Below, piece by piece: positions 43,236-54,640 of a DNA stretch of 64,000 bases. The stretch is taken from assembly GCA_021464245.1 (NCBI GenBank), contig JADCRB010000068.1, forward strand, positions 5,259,259 to 5,323,258. The letters run 5' to 3'. Every line of letters begins with the position of its first letter. Position 1 is the stretch's first letter. The stretch comes from Carallia brachiata. Its lineage: Eukaryota; Streptophyta; Magnoliopsida; Malpighiales; Rhizophoraceae. The notes beneath the pieces were generated by a model. It made no database searches. It was not told the DNA's origin and worked only from the letters and a program-made list of their open reading frames with translations. A program made the translations under genes and the position numbers.

Positions 43236-43516
43236 TTACTTGTTCTGGGTAGGATTTGAGGCGGTGGGAGGTATTCTTCTGTAGCTCGAGTTTAGCTGCC
43301 TGAATGAACTCTTCTTCTTTGCCTCTGCCGGCCTATTGAAATCTCTTGTGGGTTCTGAGGCTGAAGTAACAGTTGAGATGGGGGAGGGAGGTAGGGGTGC
43401 AAATGTAACGATGCAAGCTTCGGCCCCGGCTGTTGTGTTAAGGCAGTGAGAACAAGGGAAAGCAAAAGAGGGAGAGCAGACAGTGGGAGTGCTACTGTTA
43501 CAGAGTAGGGCTTCAT
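43236..43516 (-). CDS. Candidate small secreted signalling-peptide precursor, frame broken by one base
   Basis: No family assignment is certain. The minus-strand ATG at 43516 opens a hydrophobic signal peptide (MKPYSVTVALPLSALPLLL..., cleavable near LTQQ). This frame stays open to a stop at 43292. The overlapping frame that ends at 43236 carries a polar, basic stretch and a C-terminus YRRIPPTASNPTQNK just before the stop, resembling secreted-peptide motifs (CLE-like RR[IV]P...NPxxN, or IDA-like IPP[ST]A). Joining the two needs one extra base, most simply in the CCCC run at 43424-43427, and would give 93 residues. A TATA box lies at 43589-43595 with normal spacing. The length, signal peptide and C-terminal motif fit a peptide-hormone precursor. 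Alternatives are a decayed copy or chance. Confidence 0.4.
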
Positions 43517-43588
43517 GCTGGTAAGCGTTTGAAACTTTGAAAGAAAAGTGAATGATGAGATGCAACCAACAAATGCCACATCTTTTCA

Positions 43589-43595
43589 ATTTATA
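43589..43595 (-). promoter_or_regulatory. TATA box of the peptide candidate
   Basis: The minus strand reads CCCTATAAATTG, a consensus plant TATA box, 73 bases upstream of the ATG at 43516. This gives a predicted leader of about 40-45 bases and supports that ATG over two earlier ones (43589 and 43579) that would lie at or before the transcription start. Confidence 0.5.
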
Positions 43596-43619
43596 GGGTG
43601 GGAAGAAAAGGTTTATGTG

Positions 43620-45943
43620 TATACATTATACATTGGAGAGAAGTAGGGTAGTGATAGGATTAGCAAATCTTTTAGAATATTTTTGGAAATGAAATCAGTG
43701 TTGGGACTTTGGAGCCTGGGGTGGGGAGGAGCACAAGTCTTAAAACTTTGAATCCGATGCAGTGTCCCGTGGGATATCACGTGCTTTTTAGTTTCGACTG
43801 GTCTAACTAATACAAAACTTAATGTTGTTCGTGGCTGCCGTAGGACTAGGACTGGGGTCGTTGTAAGACTGACTGAGCTTTGAGATTTTGGATTACTGAT
43901 GGGGTGGTGGGTGTTGGTGGACATTATTCTAACATTGGTGCATGTGATAAAATCACGTGTAGTAAGGTTAGTCTCTAGTTTCGGGACTTGAAGAAGGAGG
44001 AAGGAAGGAAGGAAGGACTGCAAATCTGCGATGAGAGTAAATCTGATGTCACTCAGGGTGGCTTGGACTATATTTTCTCATCGTATATTCTTCTTGTGGT
44101 AATGTGATTGTAATTCCGGCTAGGGACTGAGCAGAGGGAATTATGTTTCCGTTGGTTGGCACATGCATGTGAACTTAAAATGCTCCAAGGAGTTAAGAGT
44201 CCAATGAAGGAGAATTTGTGATTTAGCCAGGATTTGGAACATTAAATTCGAGTTTAAGGTTTTGTCATGATACTATTATATATATATTATATATATTATA
44301 TTATATATGTATTGTATGTTTTGCAAATAATGAACAGAAAATGGGATTGAGTTTATCAATATGGTTCGGCTCCTCCTTCGACCTGACAACAATCGTAGCC
44401 ATATATTAACCATGGCCGTTAGTTGATTTTATTATTATTTTTTTTTTTTGTAACTGTAAAAAGGAATAGAGAAATGGATAAAATTTTTTGCCGGGACAAA
44501 AATTATAAAAACGAGGGGGTTGGCCATGTTCGTACCGTACAACTCTTCTTCCCCTCAATTAAAAAACAAAAAGAAAGAAAGAAAGAAAAAATTCAAACAC
44601 AATAAATAAAAGGTTTTCTTTTCTAAGGCCCTTGGTACTGTATTAAACCTCAACTCGTTTAGAGTAGAATCAGAGAGGATCCACAAGAGAAGCGAAATCT
44701 CCTAACACCTATGATTTTTAAATACAAGATTTGAATTCGAAATTTTACTTGAGAAAACTTAAACCAACAAACGTCGGTAAAAGGCCTTCCATTTATAGCA
44801 GAATGAATTTATTGTTATGGGGCATGCCAATGGGCCATAGAAAATATTACAGGAATGGACTGGACTCTGTAGGGAACCCACAAGCGAAAAATTGAGGCCG
44901 AAATTAAAAGGAGGAAAGTCGGGCGTGGAATTCCTCCAACATGCTGCGCCTTTTCTTCTTCTGCATCTTCTTCTTCTTCTTCTTCTTCTTCTTCTTGTGA
45001 CGCAGTTAGTCTTGGTCTTTGCTGTTCTTGTAATATATATATATATTATATATATATATAATATATATATAAAATATAAATCTCTCCGTCCAAAGCTAGA
45101 GCTATTGGTCTATCTATCATTTTCATATGCAACTTCCTTTATTTATCTTTTTTGATTGATTCTTCTTTCTTTTTTTTCATGTATTTTGTTCATTTGGGCT
45201 CTCTCTCTCTCTCTCTCTCTCCCTCTTTCGATTCGATCTTCTTTTATTCTGATATATAAATACATAGCTTATAATATATATCAGATATATCTATGAACTA
45301 CCAAAGAGGTATATTTTTTTTAATTTTTTTTTTCTATCTCTGCTTCTTCTTCTTGTTGAGATCTATCAGTCTTTGTTTAATGAATTTCGAATTTTTATTT
45401 CTTTCGTTCATACAATTGAATTGCATATCCTTCCCCCCCCATCATCTTAATTTCTTTAATTTTCTTGTTTATTTATTTGTTATATGTTGTCTTCAATTAG
45501 GTTATGAAATTAGGGTTTTTTCCTTTTTTTTTTTTGTATTTTAATTTCTGAGATCCACAATCTTATCTTATCACCTTTACTTCTCCTTTCATTCCACAGC
45601 TTCAATTTTTTTTTTTCATTTTGCCCTTAATATAACTAAATTTTGAGTGAGCAATTCAATTTCATCCACCCCCTTCCTTCCTTTTCCCTTCTTTTATTTT
45701 TCTGTAAAAAAAAAAAAAAAAAGATCCCATGTACATAAATGAATAGCTTTATGCTTCTTATTCATTACTTCTTTCTATCTGACACTTTTTCTTTTTTTGG
45801 GTTTTTGTTGTCAGCGCATCCAGCATAGAAATTGTTTTATCCCAGTTGCTTGGTTGGTAGAGTTTCAACTTTCAAGAAATAAAAGGATTCAAATCAGCTA
45901 GTTTTTTTTTTTTTTTTTTTTTGGGTCTCTTCCAACTGGTAGC
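43620..45943. other. Spacer and UBC34-type gene upstream region
   Basis: No gene supported. The region contains the upstream sequence of the peptide candidate, AT-rich DNA, a TGGGCC motif at about 44830, a CTT-repeat leader-like tract at 44954-44996, a self-complementary (TA)n stretch at 45030-45072, a (CT)n run at 45198-45222, and T-rich sequence that probably holds a 5'-UTR intron of the downstream E2 gene. The frame at 43613-44023 on the minus strand has no recognisable content. Confidence 0.5.
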
Positions 45944-48416
45944 ATGGCAGAGAAATCATGTGTTAGGCGACTTCAGAAGGAATATAGAGCACTTTGTAAA
46001 GTATGTTGTTCATATTACTCCCTCTCTCTCCTTGTCCTATTCAATTTCAATCTTGCTGCCCCATTTAGCTTAGCGTGCTTTTCGCTTCAGTATTGCTTTT
46101 GTTTAATTAACGTCTATTTGTGCTTTTGTTTAATTGATCTTTTATAAGATCTTCTTTATCCATAAGCATAGTCTAAAGATAATTTCCTGTTGCTTATCTG
46201 GCTCGGTGCTCTTGAGTAATCATATTAGAAATTCCAGGCATGTTCTTTTAAATTTTGTTGCTCAAAGTCGAAGGGAGATTCGTATACTGCCTTGTGACTT
46301 GACAATGATTTATGACAACCTTGTAGGAACCAGTCTCTCATGTTGTTGCCCGTCCTTCCCCAAGTGACATACTTGAATGGCGTAAGTTGTCAGTTGTTCT
46401 TTCATATTTGTCTTCTCGTTCAACATTTGTCCATCCATGTGTGTGTTGTGTCTATGGTTTTTGTGCTCTGATCAGGGATTTCTTTCTTGCTCTTCTTTGT
46501 TTTGTTAAAATATTACTAATCTATATTTTCTAAATCAATGTCATTTGCTTCAATTTTTCAGATTATGTTTTGGAGGGAAGCGAAGGAACGCCTTTTGCAG
46601 GTTTGTTTACTGCCCTTTTTTTTTTTCTCTCACCGTTGTGGTTTATTTTTGTTATTATTTTCTAGCTCAGTTTAATATTATTTTCAGCTTCAGCTTAAAT
46701 TTGTGATTTTTGTTATGATAAGGTGGATATTACTACGGAAAGATCAAGTTTCCTCCAGAGTATCCCTATAAACCTCCAGGAATCACGTACAGTTCCTTTA
46801 CAATCTCAACTTTTTAAAGCAATAGATGATGTCTCTTTTTTGGCATATTTTCTTTTTAACTTTAAAGTTCAAGATAAGGAGCCCTCTTTTCATTTTGGTA
46901 GTTTTCCAATATTTGTAGCATGATCACTCCCAATGGAAGATTCATGACTCAAAAGAAAATCTGCTTATCGATGAGTGATTGTAAGTAACTTAGACTGTTC
47001 TCTGTAGATTATTAGGCAAGTTTCATCTTCAATGACTAATATTTTTTAACTCTACTATTGCAGTTCATCCTGAAAGTTGGAATCCAATGTGGTCTGTATC
47101 AAGGTAAAGCAGATCTTATTTTGTTGTGTTTCTCAGTATCATGTTATATTTTTCTGTGCATCATTTTTTGTTCTGTTTTCTGTCTGATATTTATAAAGAG
47201 CTGGTTGCATTTTAACATCCATTTCAATAATGCAGCATACTCACAGGGCTTCTTTCTTTCATGGTAAGTTCCCTGTGGCTCTTGGATTTGCTCATTGTTT
47301 TCAGCTGCCCATGCTCTATTTTTTTTTATAAAAAAAAAATTTAAATGCCATTTCTTTTTGTTCATTAGCTGAAGCATACTGGTGGTTCACGTGCACACTC
47401 ACACACTCACACGCACACACACACACACACATATTTGTGAAAAATGGATCCCTTTTTTCTGGTGGACATATTGCTTATAGCATCACTCTGTTTGAGTTCC
47501 TTATAAAGTGTTTTAACTTAATGAAAAGTTCTGCTTTTGAAGTATGCGTGAAGCTTGTATTTCTTCTATCAAGAATTCCTGTTCATTAAGGAAGCGCAAT
47601 TGTTGTGCAGATGGACAACAGTCCTACCACGGGCAGTGTGAACACAACTGCTTCTGAGAAGCAACGTCTGGCAAAAACTTCTTTAGGTTTTAACTGTAAG
47701 AAGTAAGTCACTGCACCACCTTTGCAGAATACTGTCTAACTCCTTCTGTTTGGGAATCTAAGTCACTGTATTATTTCTCACATAATTATTTTAGACATCT
47801 GTCTCTTATTGCATTCAAGTTATTGCCACAATTTGGCTTTCTTTTGTCATTAGTGTATTCTTTCTGAGAGACATCTTAAGTTCGCTGTTATTATGAATAT
47901 GCATTGATGGTTTTCTTGCTTTCATTGGAATGGTTAGTCTGCTTGAAGCTGGAAGTTCATGAATGTGTTTGCTATCATAAACATTTTGTTGTAGTTGGTG
48001 GTGTTGAACACTTGCTGAATCACATCTTTCTTGCTTTGATATACGCCTTTTCCCTATTCTTAGCTGCTATGTTTTCCAGAACCTTTTCTGGAAGTTCAAC
48101 TTCTAATTGCATCTAGTGTTTTCATTTTGACAACAGTGCAACATTTAGGAAATTGTTCCCCGAGTATGTGGAGAAATATAATCAGCAGCAGGAATCTGAG
48201 CAGGTTGTTTCTGAGCAAGTGTCACAGCATGTGCCCCAAGAAGAGAAACTGAGATCTAGGTTGGAAAACCTTGGCAATTCTCCAGGAGATGAGACAAATG
48301 TAGATACTCCAAAGGACGCAAGGAGAAACAGGAAGCAAAAATTCCCAACCTGGATGATGCTGCTGCTGGTATCCATCTTTGGCGTTGTTATGGCATTACC
48401 ATTGCTTCAACTTTGA
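45944..48416 (+). CDS. UBC34: Tail-anchored ER ubiquitin-conjugating enzyme E2 (UBC33/UBC34 type, UBE2J family)
   Basis: This E2 passes ubiquitin to substrates at the ER membrane, in ER-associated degradation (family knowledge). Exons: 45944-46000, 46327-46381, 46562-46600, 46723-46786, 46919-46980, 47064-47103, 47236-47263, 47611-47702, 48137-48416. That gives 238 residues, matching UBC34 (about 237) rather than the longer UBC32 (about 309). The E2 fold is seen from residue 5: RLQKEYRALCKEPV, GTPFAGGYYYGKI, PPEYPYKPPGI, TPNGRF. The active-site cysteine is C87 in KKICLSMSDFHPESWNP, the Ubc6-type motif lacking the usual HPN. A low-complexity linker leads to a C-terminal membrane anchor at residues 218-238 (WMMLLLVSIFGVVMALPLL), giving a cytosol-facing enzyme. 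All phases are consistent and no defects were seen. Confidence 0.95.
47397..47431. repeat. (CA)n microsatellite in a UBC34 intron
   Basis: An imperfect CA repeat in the intron between exons 7 and 8. Confidence 0.9.
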
Positions 48417-49751
48417 CATTAATGGAGGTGTTAGCGGGTGTGCAAGGTTTTGATTGTGGACTCTTTCTCACAGTGCCTCTTAGGTTTGCCTTCACGTTTT
48501 TAGCAGTTATTGTATAGACGTTGATGCCCGAACTTTTTGGGTCTATTGACTAAAGTTTGGCAGGTCGTTGATCAATGTTATGAAGTTTTAAAGTTGCAAA
48601 CTTTGTTATGCTAAACTGAAGAGTTTTAAATGGTTGTTGACCCCTGTTCTTCTGTAAAGCTATAACGAAATAAAGAAAGAACAGATCGAAAGTGAAAGAT
48701 GTGGGACCAGTGCTTGATCGTTGCTTGAGCACCTGAAAACCTTCCTGGACGGACTTTATTAATTTTGTATTTGTGGATTGGAAAGGCTTCATATAAATTC
48801 GGTCTCCTATAAATAGTGTGTTGCTGGCATTGCATCTCTTGCCGTCGGATTTAAATATTCTTCTCTTGTCAAGTAGTGCTTTGATCAGTGTCTGTCGAGT
48901 ATGGCATAGGGAAGCAAGAGGGTTCCATAATTGTCTTTTTCAAAGGAGAGTAATTTTTCAGCACTCTGGGAAATCAAAGTTCACAAAAAGAGAAAAAAAA
49001 TAAAAAAAGTCAGCAGAATCAACATTCGAGATATTTTTGACTTGCTTTAAACCCGAAGAAAAGCTAGAGCAGATTGGGTGCAGAAACATGGTTTATGACA
49101 TGATTTAGTGAAGGATTCAATTGTGCTCTGCTCTAGTTGCTTATCAAAGACGATATATTTATTTTTAATCTATTAAGAGGTTCGCTGAGCAAGGAGGTGT
49201 GAGCTACATATGATTTATAGTTGTTATCACGATTATCAAGCATACGTTTAAAGAGTGCAAAGTGTAATTTTAATAAGAAAGTTATCATTGATTCCGTTCC
49301 ACATTTTCAGCTTCTTTTTCCTGAAAGTTGTGGGTGGTGGGTCGGCCTGCTCATATTTCTACTGATTTTGCCTGTGCCGGTTATGGTTAAGCAACCAATT
49401 AGTGACACGGTGAATAATTTATGACCATTGACACTTTCCTTTCCACTCTAAAGAGCCATTCCAACTACCAAAACTTTCCTACCTGTAACTTCGATGTACT
49501 ATGATGCATCGGCCGGGTAGTTGGCCTCTGTACCCTTCCTGCACCAGCACAGTACAGAGGACAAAAAGGCATATTTGAAGTGTGAACGGGTCTTCTTTAA
49601 CATTCATCTCTCTGCTAAAGGCTGCATTGGTCGGAGGTACAAACTTTTAAACTCAATGGCTCAGCCATTCTGCAGGATTCGCCGATTTGCCTTTTGTATT
49701 CTCTCTATTTGCCTCTTAACCATTTGAAATCAACGTAGTTTACAGGAAACA
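48417..49751 (+). other. UBC34 3' UTR and upstream region of the next gene
   Basis: The probable 3' UTR reaches about 48690 (aataaag at 48669). The rest is spacer. An acceptor (gtttacag at about 49738-49745) immediately before the next ATG indicates a 5'-UTR intron of the downstream gene. The short frames here (48818-49003, 49221-49424, 49521-49727) have no recognisable content. Confidence 0.5.
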
Positions 49752-50679
49752 ATGAAGAAATCTCCAATCCATCAAGACTATGAGACGAGTGATTATGGAG
49801 GCTATGCATATGATCCTCAACTAGATTTTACACAGGTTTAACCGTCCATCCAGCATTTGCTTTAACTTCATTATATCTGTTCTTCCCATCTTTCCTGCCC
49901 CATTTCCTGACTGTGACTGTGACTCTGACTGTAACTTGTGTGAAGGAAAATTCTTTCTTTTGTGATCATTAATAGCACATATCTAAATTTACTTGCATCG
50001 ATTTTCTTTTTCTTTGATGTTATATGAATAAAGGCAACACCTCTGCATATTATCTTCGTTTGCTTCTGTTTGAAATCTATGCACGCAGCAAATTTCTGAT
50101 TTTTGATGTTCTGACACTTCTTTTGCAAAATAAATTGGCGATGTACATGCTTGTAGAACTCTTTGTTGCAGTAATTAGCAGTGGGAAAAGTGAGACGGTT
50201 GCCTGGATAATGGATTGTTGTTTTTTTAGAATTTACTTCTGTCAAATTCATCTGTTTACGGGTTTGGTCAGTTCTTGGAAGAAGCAAGACAACATGCAAG
50301 AGAAACAAACATCGAGTCCTCATCAGCACATTCAGTGGAAGCTGGAGAAAGAAGAGGAATGAGAGAAGAGAAAAAGACAAAACTTTCGTGGAAAAACTCT
50401 TTTCTCAAATGGTGGAAGGCTGAGAAAAAGAGCAAATATAACATGGAACCAGCAATTGACTCCAACAGAAAGAATCCAAGGACGGTTCATGTTTCGGCCC
50501 CAATGTATGGAAGCGGAAGAGGAGTCCGTGAAAGGCAATTGCAAACATCATCCGGATCATTTGCCAGTCTTCTCAGCTTGCCAAAGGATTCTGGAGATGA
50601 AATTCCGTACATTTGTCTCAAACAGCTTAACAATCATCGAAGCCTCAATGCCTATGGACCTGTTTACTCAGTAACATAG
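49752..50679 (+). CDS. Uncharacterised plant protein, two coding exons
   Basis: I do not recognise the family. Exons are 49752-49835 (28 codons) and 50272-50679, spliced in phase 0, giving 163 residues. The N-terminus is acidic and Tyr-rich (HQDYETSDYGGYAYDPQLDF), followed by a charged helix (FLEEARQHARE), a Lys/Trp-rich basic patch (SWKNSFLKWWKAEKKSK), a Ser/Gly-rich stretch (SGRG, QLQTSSGSFASLLSL) and a C-terminus PYICLKQLNNH...GPVYSVT. There is no signal peptide or membrane segment. The composition suggests a soluble, possibly nuclear or scaffold protein. The coding case rests on clean splice sites, phase and composition. It is tail-to-tail with the ATL gene. Confidence 0.75.
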
Positions 50680-51488
50680 CGAACCGAAGGACAATCTTCG
50701 CGGCCAAAATTCCTTCATCTTCTCTCTATTGACATCCCTTTATGATTGAGAGGGGACTGCTGAGTGTGGTGACAAGGAGTTCATAGCTGTTGTCTGTGAA
50801 GTGTGAGTGAGAACCCCGCAATGCAGAATATCAGAAAAAGTTACTCAAAGGAGCCCGCGAAACATTCTGTCCCACAGGCATTGCTCACTTTCTTCTTGTA
50901 TTTTTCTCTACCTATGCTTTATCTGATGCATAATCGATGTAAACTTAAACGACCTCAAATCACTTGATCAACTATTGAACATCAGCAATATCTATCCATA
51001 TTGATCCATGATTTTCTATTGGTACTAAAGTTCGTCCCACTAGAAATTACAGCGGTATTAAGCTAGTCCCATATTCAACATTATCCATTGCAATACATTC
51101 AGTCTGGGGCGGGGTAAATAATGAACTCCATAAATTGCAAATGCATTATATTGACAGATCAACAATAAATCAATTAATGTAATAACAAGAATGTGGCAGA
51201 ACAAATTCTACTTTGTTCACTTCCTAAAGAAGAAGTTCCTGCTCAGTAGTAAAGAATAATAAACATTGACATCCCAAGTATCGGTCCATCCTCTTTTCTT
51301 CCTAAAATATGGGAAGCAAAGGAGTTTCCTGTTGAATGTCCCTCCGAAACATTCATGCCACCAACAGAATCAGACTGATCATCGCCTTTCAGTCAAAAAA
51401 AAAATGAAGGACAGGGAGGAAACTAATGAGCTTGATTCAGGTTCTCGAACGATTAATCCTGCTGACACCCTTATCATAGCTTCAGTAG
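50680..51488. other. Convergent 3' spacer
   Basis: The 3' UTRs of the uncharacterised gene (+) and the ATL gene (-) and the spacer between them. No gene or repeat recognised. Confidence 0.5.
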
Positions 51489-52319
51489 TCATACGTCAGT
51501 AGAAGTACTAGTAGCACTGCTAGGAGGAACCATTTTCTCGCCGATCAAAAGCTTCTTCAATGACTTCAGTCTTGCTTGCATAGTGGACTTGGATTCTTCC
51601 TCCGCAATGCTATCACTCAATTGTGCAGGAACATCAATCACCGATACTTCTTCTTGCCTTGCATCAGTTGATGAAGAAGAATAAGAAGAAGAGGTAGAAG
51701 ACGATGATTGTGATGCCGGATGCGGTGAAGATGAAGAAGATGATGAAGGTGGAGGTGAGCAACCGCAATTATTATGCCCATTACTGCGTACTTGATTCTG
51801 GTCTCCCCAGAACAAGACATTGGTTGGAAAGTTAGGAAAGTCCGTTGAATGCGCAAAAGAAGCTGAAATTTCCTCAGGAGGAGACTGAATTTTCTGAGAT
51901 GCCGCCGCAGGTTTTCTGCAGAGAGGACAGGTAGAGTGGGACTGGAACCACATGTCAATGCAATCAACATGGAATCCGTGGTTGCAGTTTGGCAGCAACC
52001 TTAACTTTTCTCCAGGTTCAACTTCACATAAGCAAACTGCACAGTCCAGGCCATCTTCAAAGTCCTTTGCCTCAAAAATCACCATTGGCAGGGATCTTAG
52101 AATAGAGGGGTCTAACCCCACTTGTGCTGACTCCTCTGCAGTGGTGAAGACCAGACGGAAGCCATTGCGGCCGTGGTGAAACCGACGGCCATGTGTTGGC
52201 AGAGGCTGAGGTTCTTCAATGCCCCATAAAAACCAGAGACGAAGAAACATAAAAAAGACAATCACCAAGAATAGGAATATTATGCATATCATTGTGATCT
52301 TGCCAGTAAGCTCCACCAT
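51489..52319 (-). CDS. ATL3: ATL-family RING-H2 E3 ubiquitin ligase (ATL3-like)
   Basis: This is a membrane-anchored E3 ligase of the ATL family, often induced in defence and stress (family knowledge). It is a single exon of 276 residues. The start is the ATG at 52319; the frame extends upstream only through a non-ATG codon. An N-terminal membrane segment spans residues 9-32. The GLD motif is at 68-70 and the RING-H2 finger runs from 93 to 134: C93, C96, C112, H114, H117, C120, C131 and C134, with the canonical tryptophan W124 and the ATL proline after the third zinc pair (CPLC). The C-terminus is Ser/His-rich and ends in a basic LKSLKKLLIGEK stretch. Context supports ATL3: in Arabidopsis ATL3 lies beside APUM23. 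Confidence 0.9.
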   Translation of the reverse strand: MVELTGKITMICIIFLFLVIVFFMFLRLWFLWGIEEPQPLPTHGRRFHHGRNGFRLVFTTAEESAQVGLDPSILRSLPMVIFEAKDFEDGLDCAVCLCEVEPGEKLRLLPNCNHGFHVDCIDMWFQSHSTCPLCRKPAAASQKIQSPPEEISASFAHSTDFPNFPTNVLFWGDQNQVRSNGHNNCGCSPPPSSSSSSSPHPASQSSSSTSSSYSSSSTDARQEEVSVIDVPAQLSDSIAEEESKSTMQARLKSLKKLLIGEKMVPPSSATSTSTDV

Positions 52320-52482
52320 GCTTGAGCCCCGTAAAGAATTCACGGCTGCTGTATATTGCAAGTTATATGCACAGACAGATGCAAAGTAATGAAAAAATTT
52401 CCTGAAGAATGTAGCAATTGAAGCAAAATGGACTATTTTTTTTCACTCACTTGTGTTGGCATTGCTTGTGGCCAAAGCCCAT

Positions 52483-52496
52483 ATATATTTATATAT
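52483..52496 (-). promoter_or_regulatory. Probable TATA box of the ATL gene
   Basis: The minus strand reads TATATAAATATATAT about 165 bases upstream of the ATG, just downstream (toward higher coordinates) of the 5' flank. The implied leader is about 130 bases. Confidence 0.45.
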
Positions 52497-53593
52497 TGAG
52501 GTTTTGAATCTGTAACTTTCGATTATGGGGGACGTACCAACGATGAGTTGTAGATATATATGGTTGGGTGGGGACTAGAAAGAGCTATCTTATGTCTCTT
52601 TTTGGTCTGTTTTTTGGATACAAAAGAGCAATCAAATATTGAAAGTTAATGGTAATTAAGCGTTTTTGAGACGGCAAACAGTTTTCAACTCCGGGGCCTG
52701 GAAAGACTTGAGACTTGGACCTTGTCTCACTAGCAACTTTTGACTCTTATTGTGACTTCCGCGTATTTTATGCACGTTGAAAATTTGCCAGGAAATGTAG
52801 TAATAAGTGCGGAATATGTCAACTGCAACGTCTCAAGTTTAAGGGTTATTAAGACGATTTGTTTTGATACTAAATATACCGTAAGTATTTAAATTTTCTG
52901 CACTTATTTTAAGAGTAGGTATATTTTATGAAAAAAAATTACACAAAATAAATAAACGAAATGTGACTCGACTTAGTGTATATACTCATTTAGAATCCAA
53001 AAAAGATACATAATTGCTTAAAAAGTGAAACGTGGAACCGATATATTACAACTAATTATTTATTTTCTCCAAAACCATTTTTTTTGCAACAAAAAAAAAA
53101 TATATATTTTAATTTATTTTCTTGTTAAAAAAATTAATTATTAAAAAATAATTAATTATAATATATTAACTCTACACCTTATTTTTGTTTTTTTTTTTTT
53201 TTTTTTTTTTTGTCGTGAATATTAATTGAACTCTTTAAAAAATGGGAATCCGGACGGACAGACACGGTCAATCCGGACATTAATATAATAATTATATGAG
53301 AGGTTACTTAAGAAGATCTGGGTGCGGGACCGGCAGGCCCATTATTTAGAAAATTAAGAATGGGCATGGCCTGGATGGTTGTAGCCTACACAAAAAAAAC
53401 AGACTCGGCCAGTCCCTTATCTTTTGCAGCCTCAGCCAACCAGGCGACAGCATCTCTTGCTCTGCGACTTTTAAGTCCGTGTGGAAGTGTATGGCTGGGC
53501 TCCTCTGCTCTACAGCCATTTGGCATTTCATTTTCAGCTATTACCTTCTATTCTTTTAATAATCGCTGACTGATAATTCAGATGGGATGACAT

Positions 53594-54228
53594 TATAGGT
53601 GTTAAAATAAGTCGTCGGATCGGGTTTAGGTTGAGTCGTTTCGAGTTCGGGTCGTTTCGGGTTGAGTTACTTATGAGTCAAGTTATTTTCGGGTCATTTT
53701 GGGTTAGGTCACTTCGGGTTCGGTTCGGTTCGGGTTTGGGTCAACTCACGGGTTGGTCATGTCATCAAAAATGATGACGTAATATTTTTTATTAAGAATT
53801 TTAAAAATTTAAAAAATTTCAAAAATTTTGTTAAAAATTCTTAAAAATCAAAGAAAATTATATGATCAAAAAATAATTGAAGAATTTCTTTTAAAACATT
53901 CTAAAAAATTAAAATAAAATTTAAAACTGTATAAAAAATCTCAAAATATTTTTAAAAAATTTATAATTAAGATTTATATTGAAAATAATAGAATCTATAC
54001 TTTTTATAATATAAAATATGCTAAATTTTTTTTTATTCTCTTAAGAAAAAAAAAAGTTCGGATCAGACGGATCGAGTTAGGGTTGGGTTCGGGTTTGACC
54101 CAAAATTTTCGGATCATTTCGGGTTCGGGTTATTTCGGGTTAGGTTATTCTTCAGGTTGAGTTCGGGTAGTATTTTTCGGACAGGTTCGGGTCAACCCAT
54201 CAGGTCGGGTCAAATTTTAACACCTCTA
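53594..54228. mobile_element. hAT-like MITE with GGGTTCGGGT-rich ends
   Basis: A 635-base non-coding element. Terminal inverted repeats are TATAGGTGTTAAAA (53594-53607) and, reverse-complemented from the right end, TAGAGGTGTTAAAA, one mismatch. This matches the usual hAT end (TAGRGGTGTNAAA). The flanks gatgacat and gatagcag share 5 of 8 bases, possibly a decayed 8-bp target duplication. Both ends hold dense cgggt/gggtt repeats (left in one orientation, partly complemented at the right) around an AT-rich core. Confidence 0.7.
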
Positions 54229-54640
54229 GATAGCAGCCACTGAATTGAATGGCTTCACGCATGCATGCCCGTAGAACTCTGACGAAAATGAATTAAAATT
54301 AAAATAAATTATACTTAATTCATAAAAGTAGATTTAATAATTAAAAATTTAATTTTTAATATACTCTAATTCGAGTTCAAATCCTATTACTCTTAATGTC
54401 CTTTGCCCCCTCCATCTTTCTTTTGTGGCCTTGCCTCTCTTTTTTCTTTTTCCCACTCCCTCATGCTTCTCATCATTCGTTTACTTGTCTCTCATCCTCC
54501 TTTTTTTTTTTTTTTTTTTTCGGGGTCTCTAGATACCAATGAAAAAGGTTGAATTTTGACTCTTACCTCACTCTTTTTTGTGACCAACATTTTCATTAAT
54601 TTTTATTTACACTACTTATCTAAATTGTTTATTGTATTTA

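Noticed and set aside
43613..44023. 136-residue frame upstream of the peptide candidate
   Set aside because: No signal peptide, domain or splice context; Ser/Thr/Pro-rich chance composition.
45020..45080. Possible hairpin or regulatory RNA at the TA-rich palindrome
   Set aside because: A pure (TA)n tract is self-complementary by composition; no loop or flanking structure.
49871..50380. 169-residue minus-strand frame
   Set aside because: Covers the intron and exon 2 of the plus-strand gene in antisense; no motifs.
51638..51970. Leu/His-rich frame overlapping the ATL gene
   Set aside because: Alternate frame of the ATL C-terminus.
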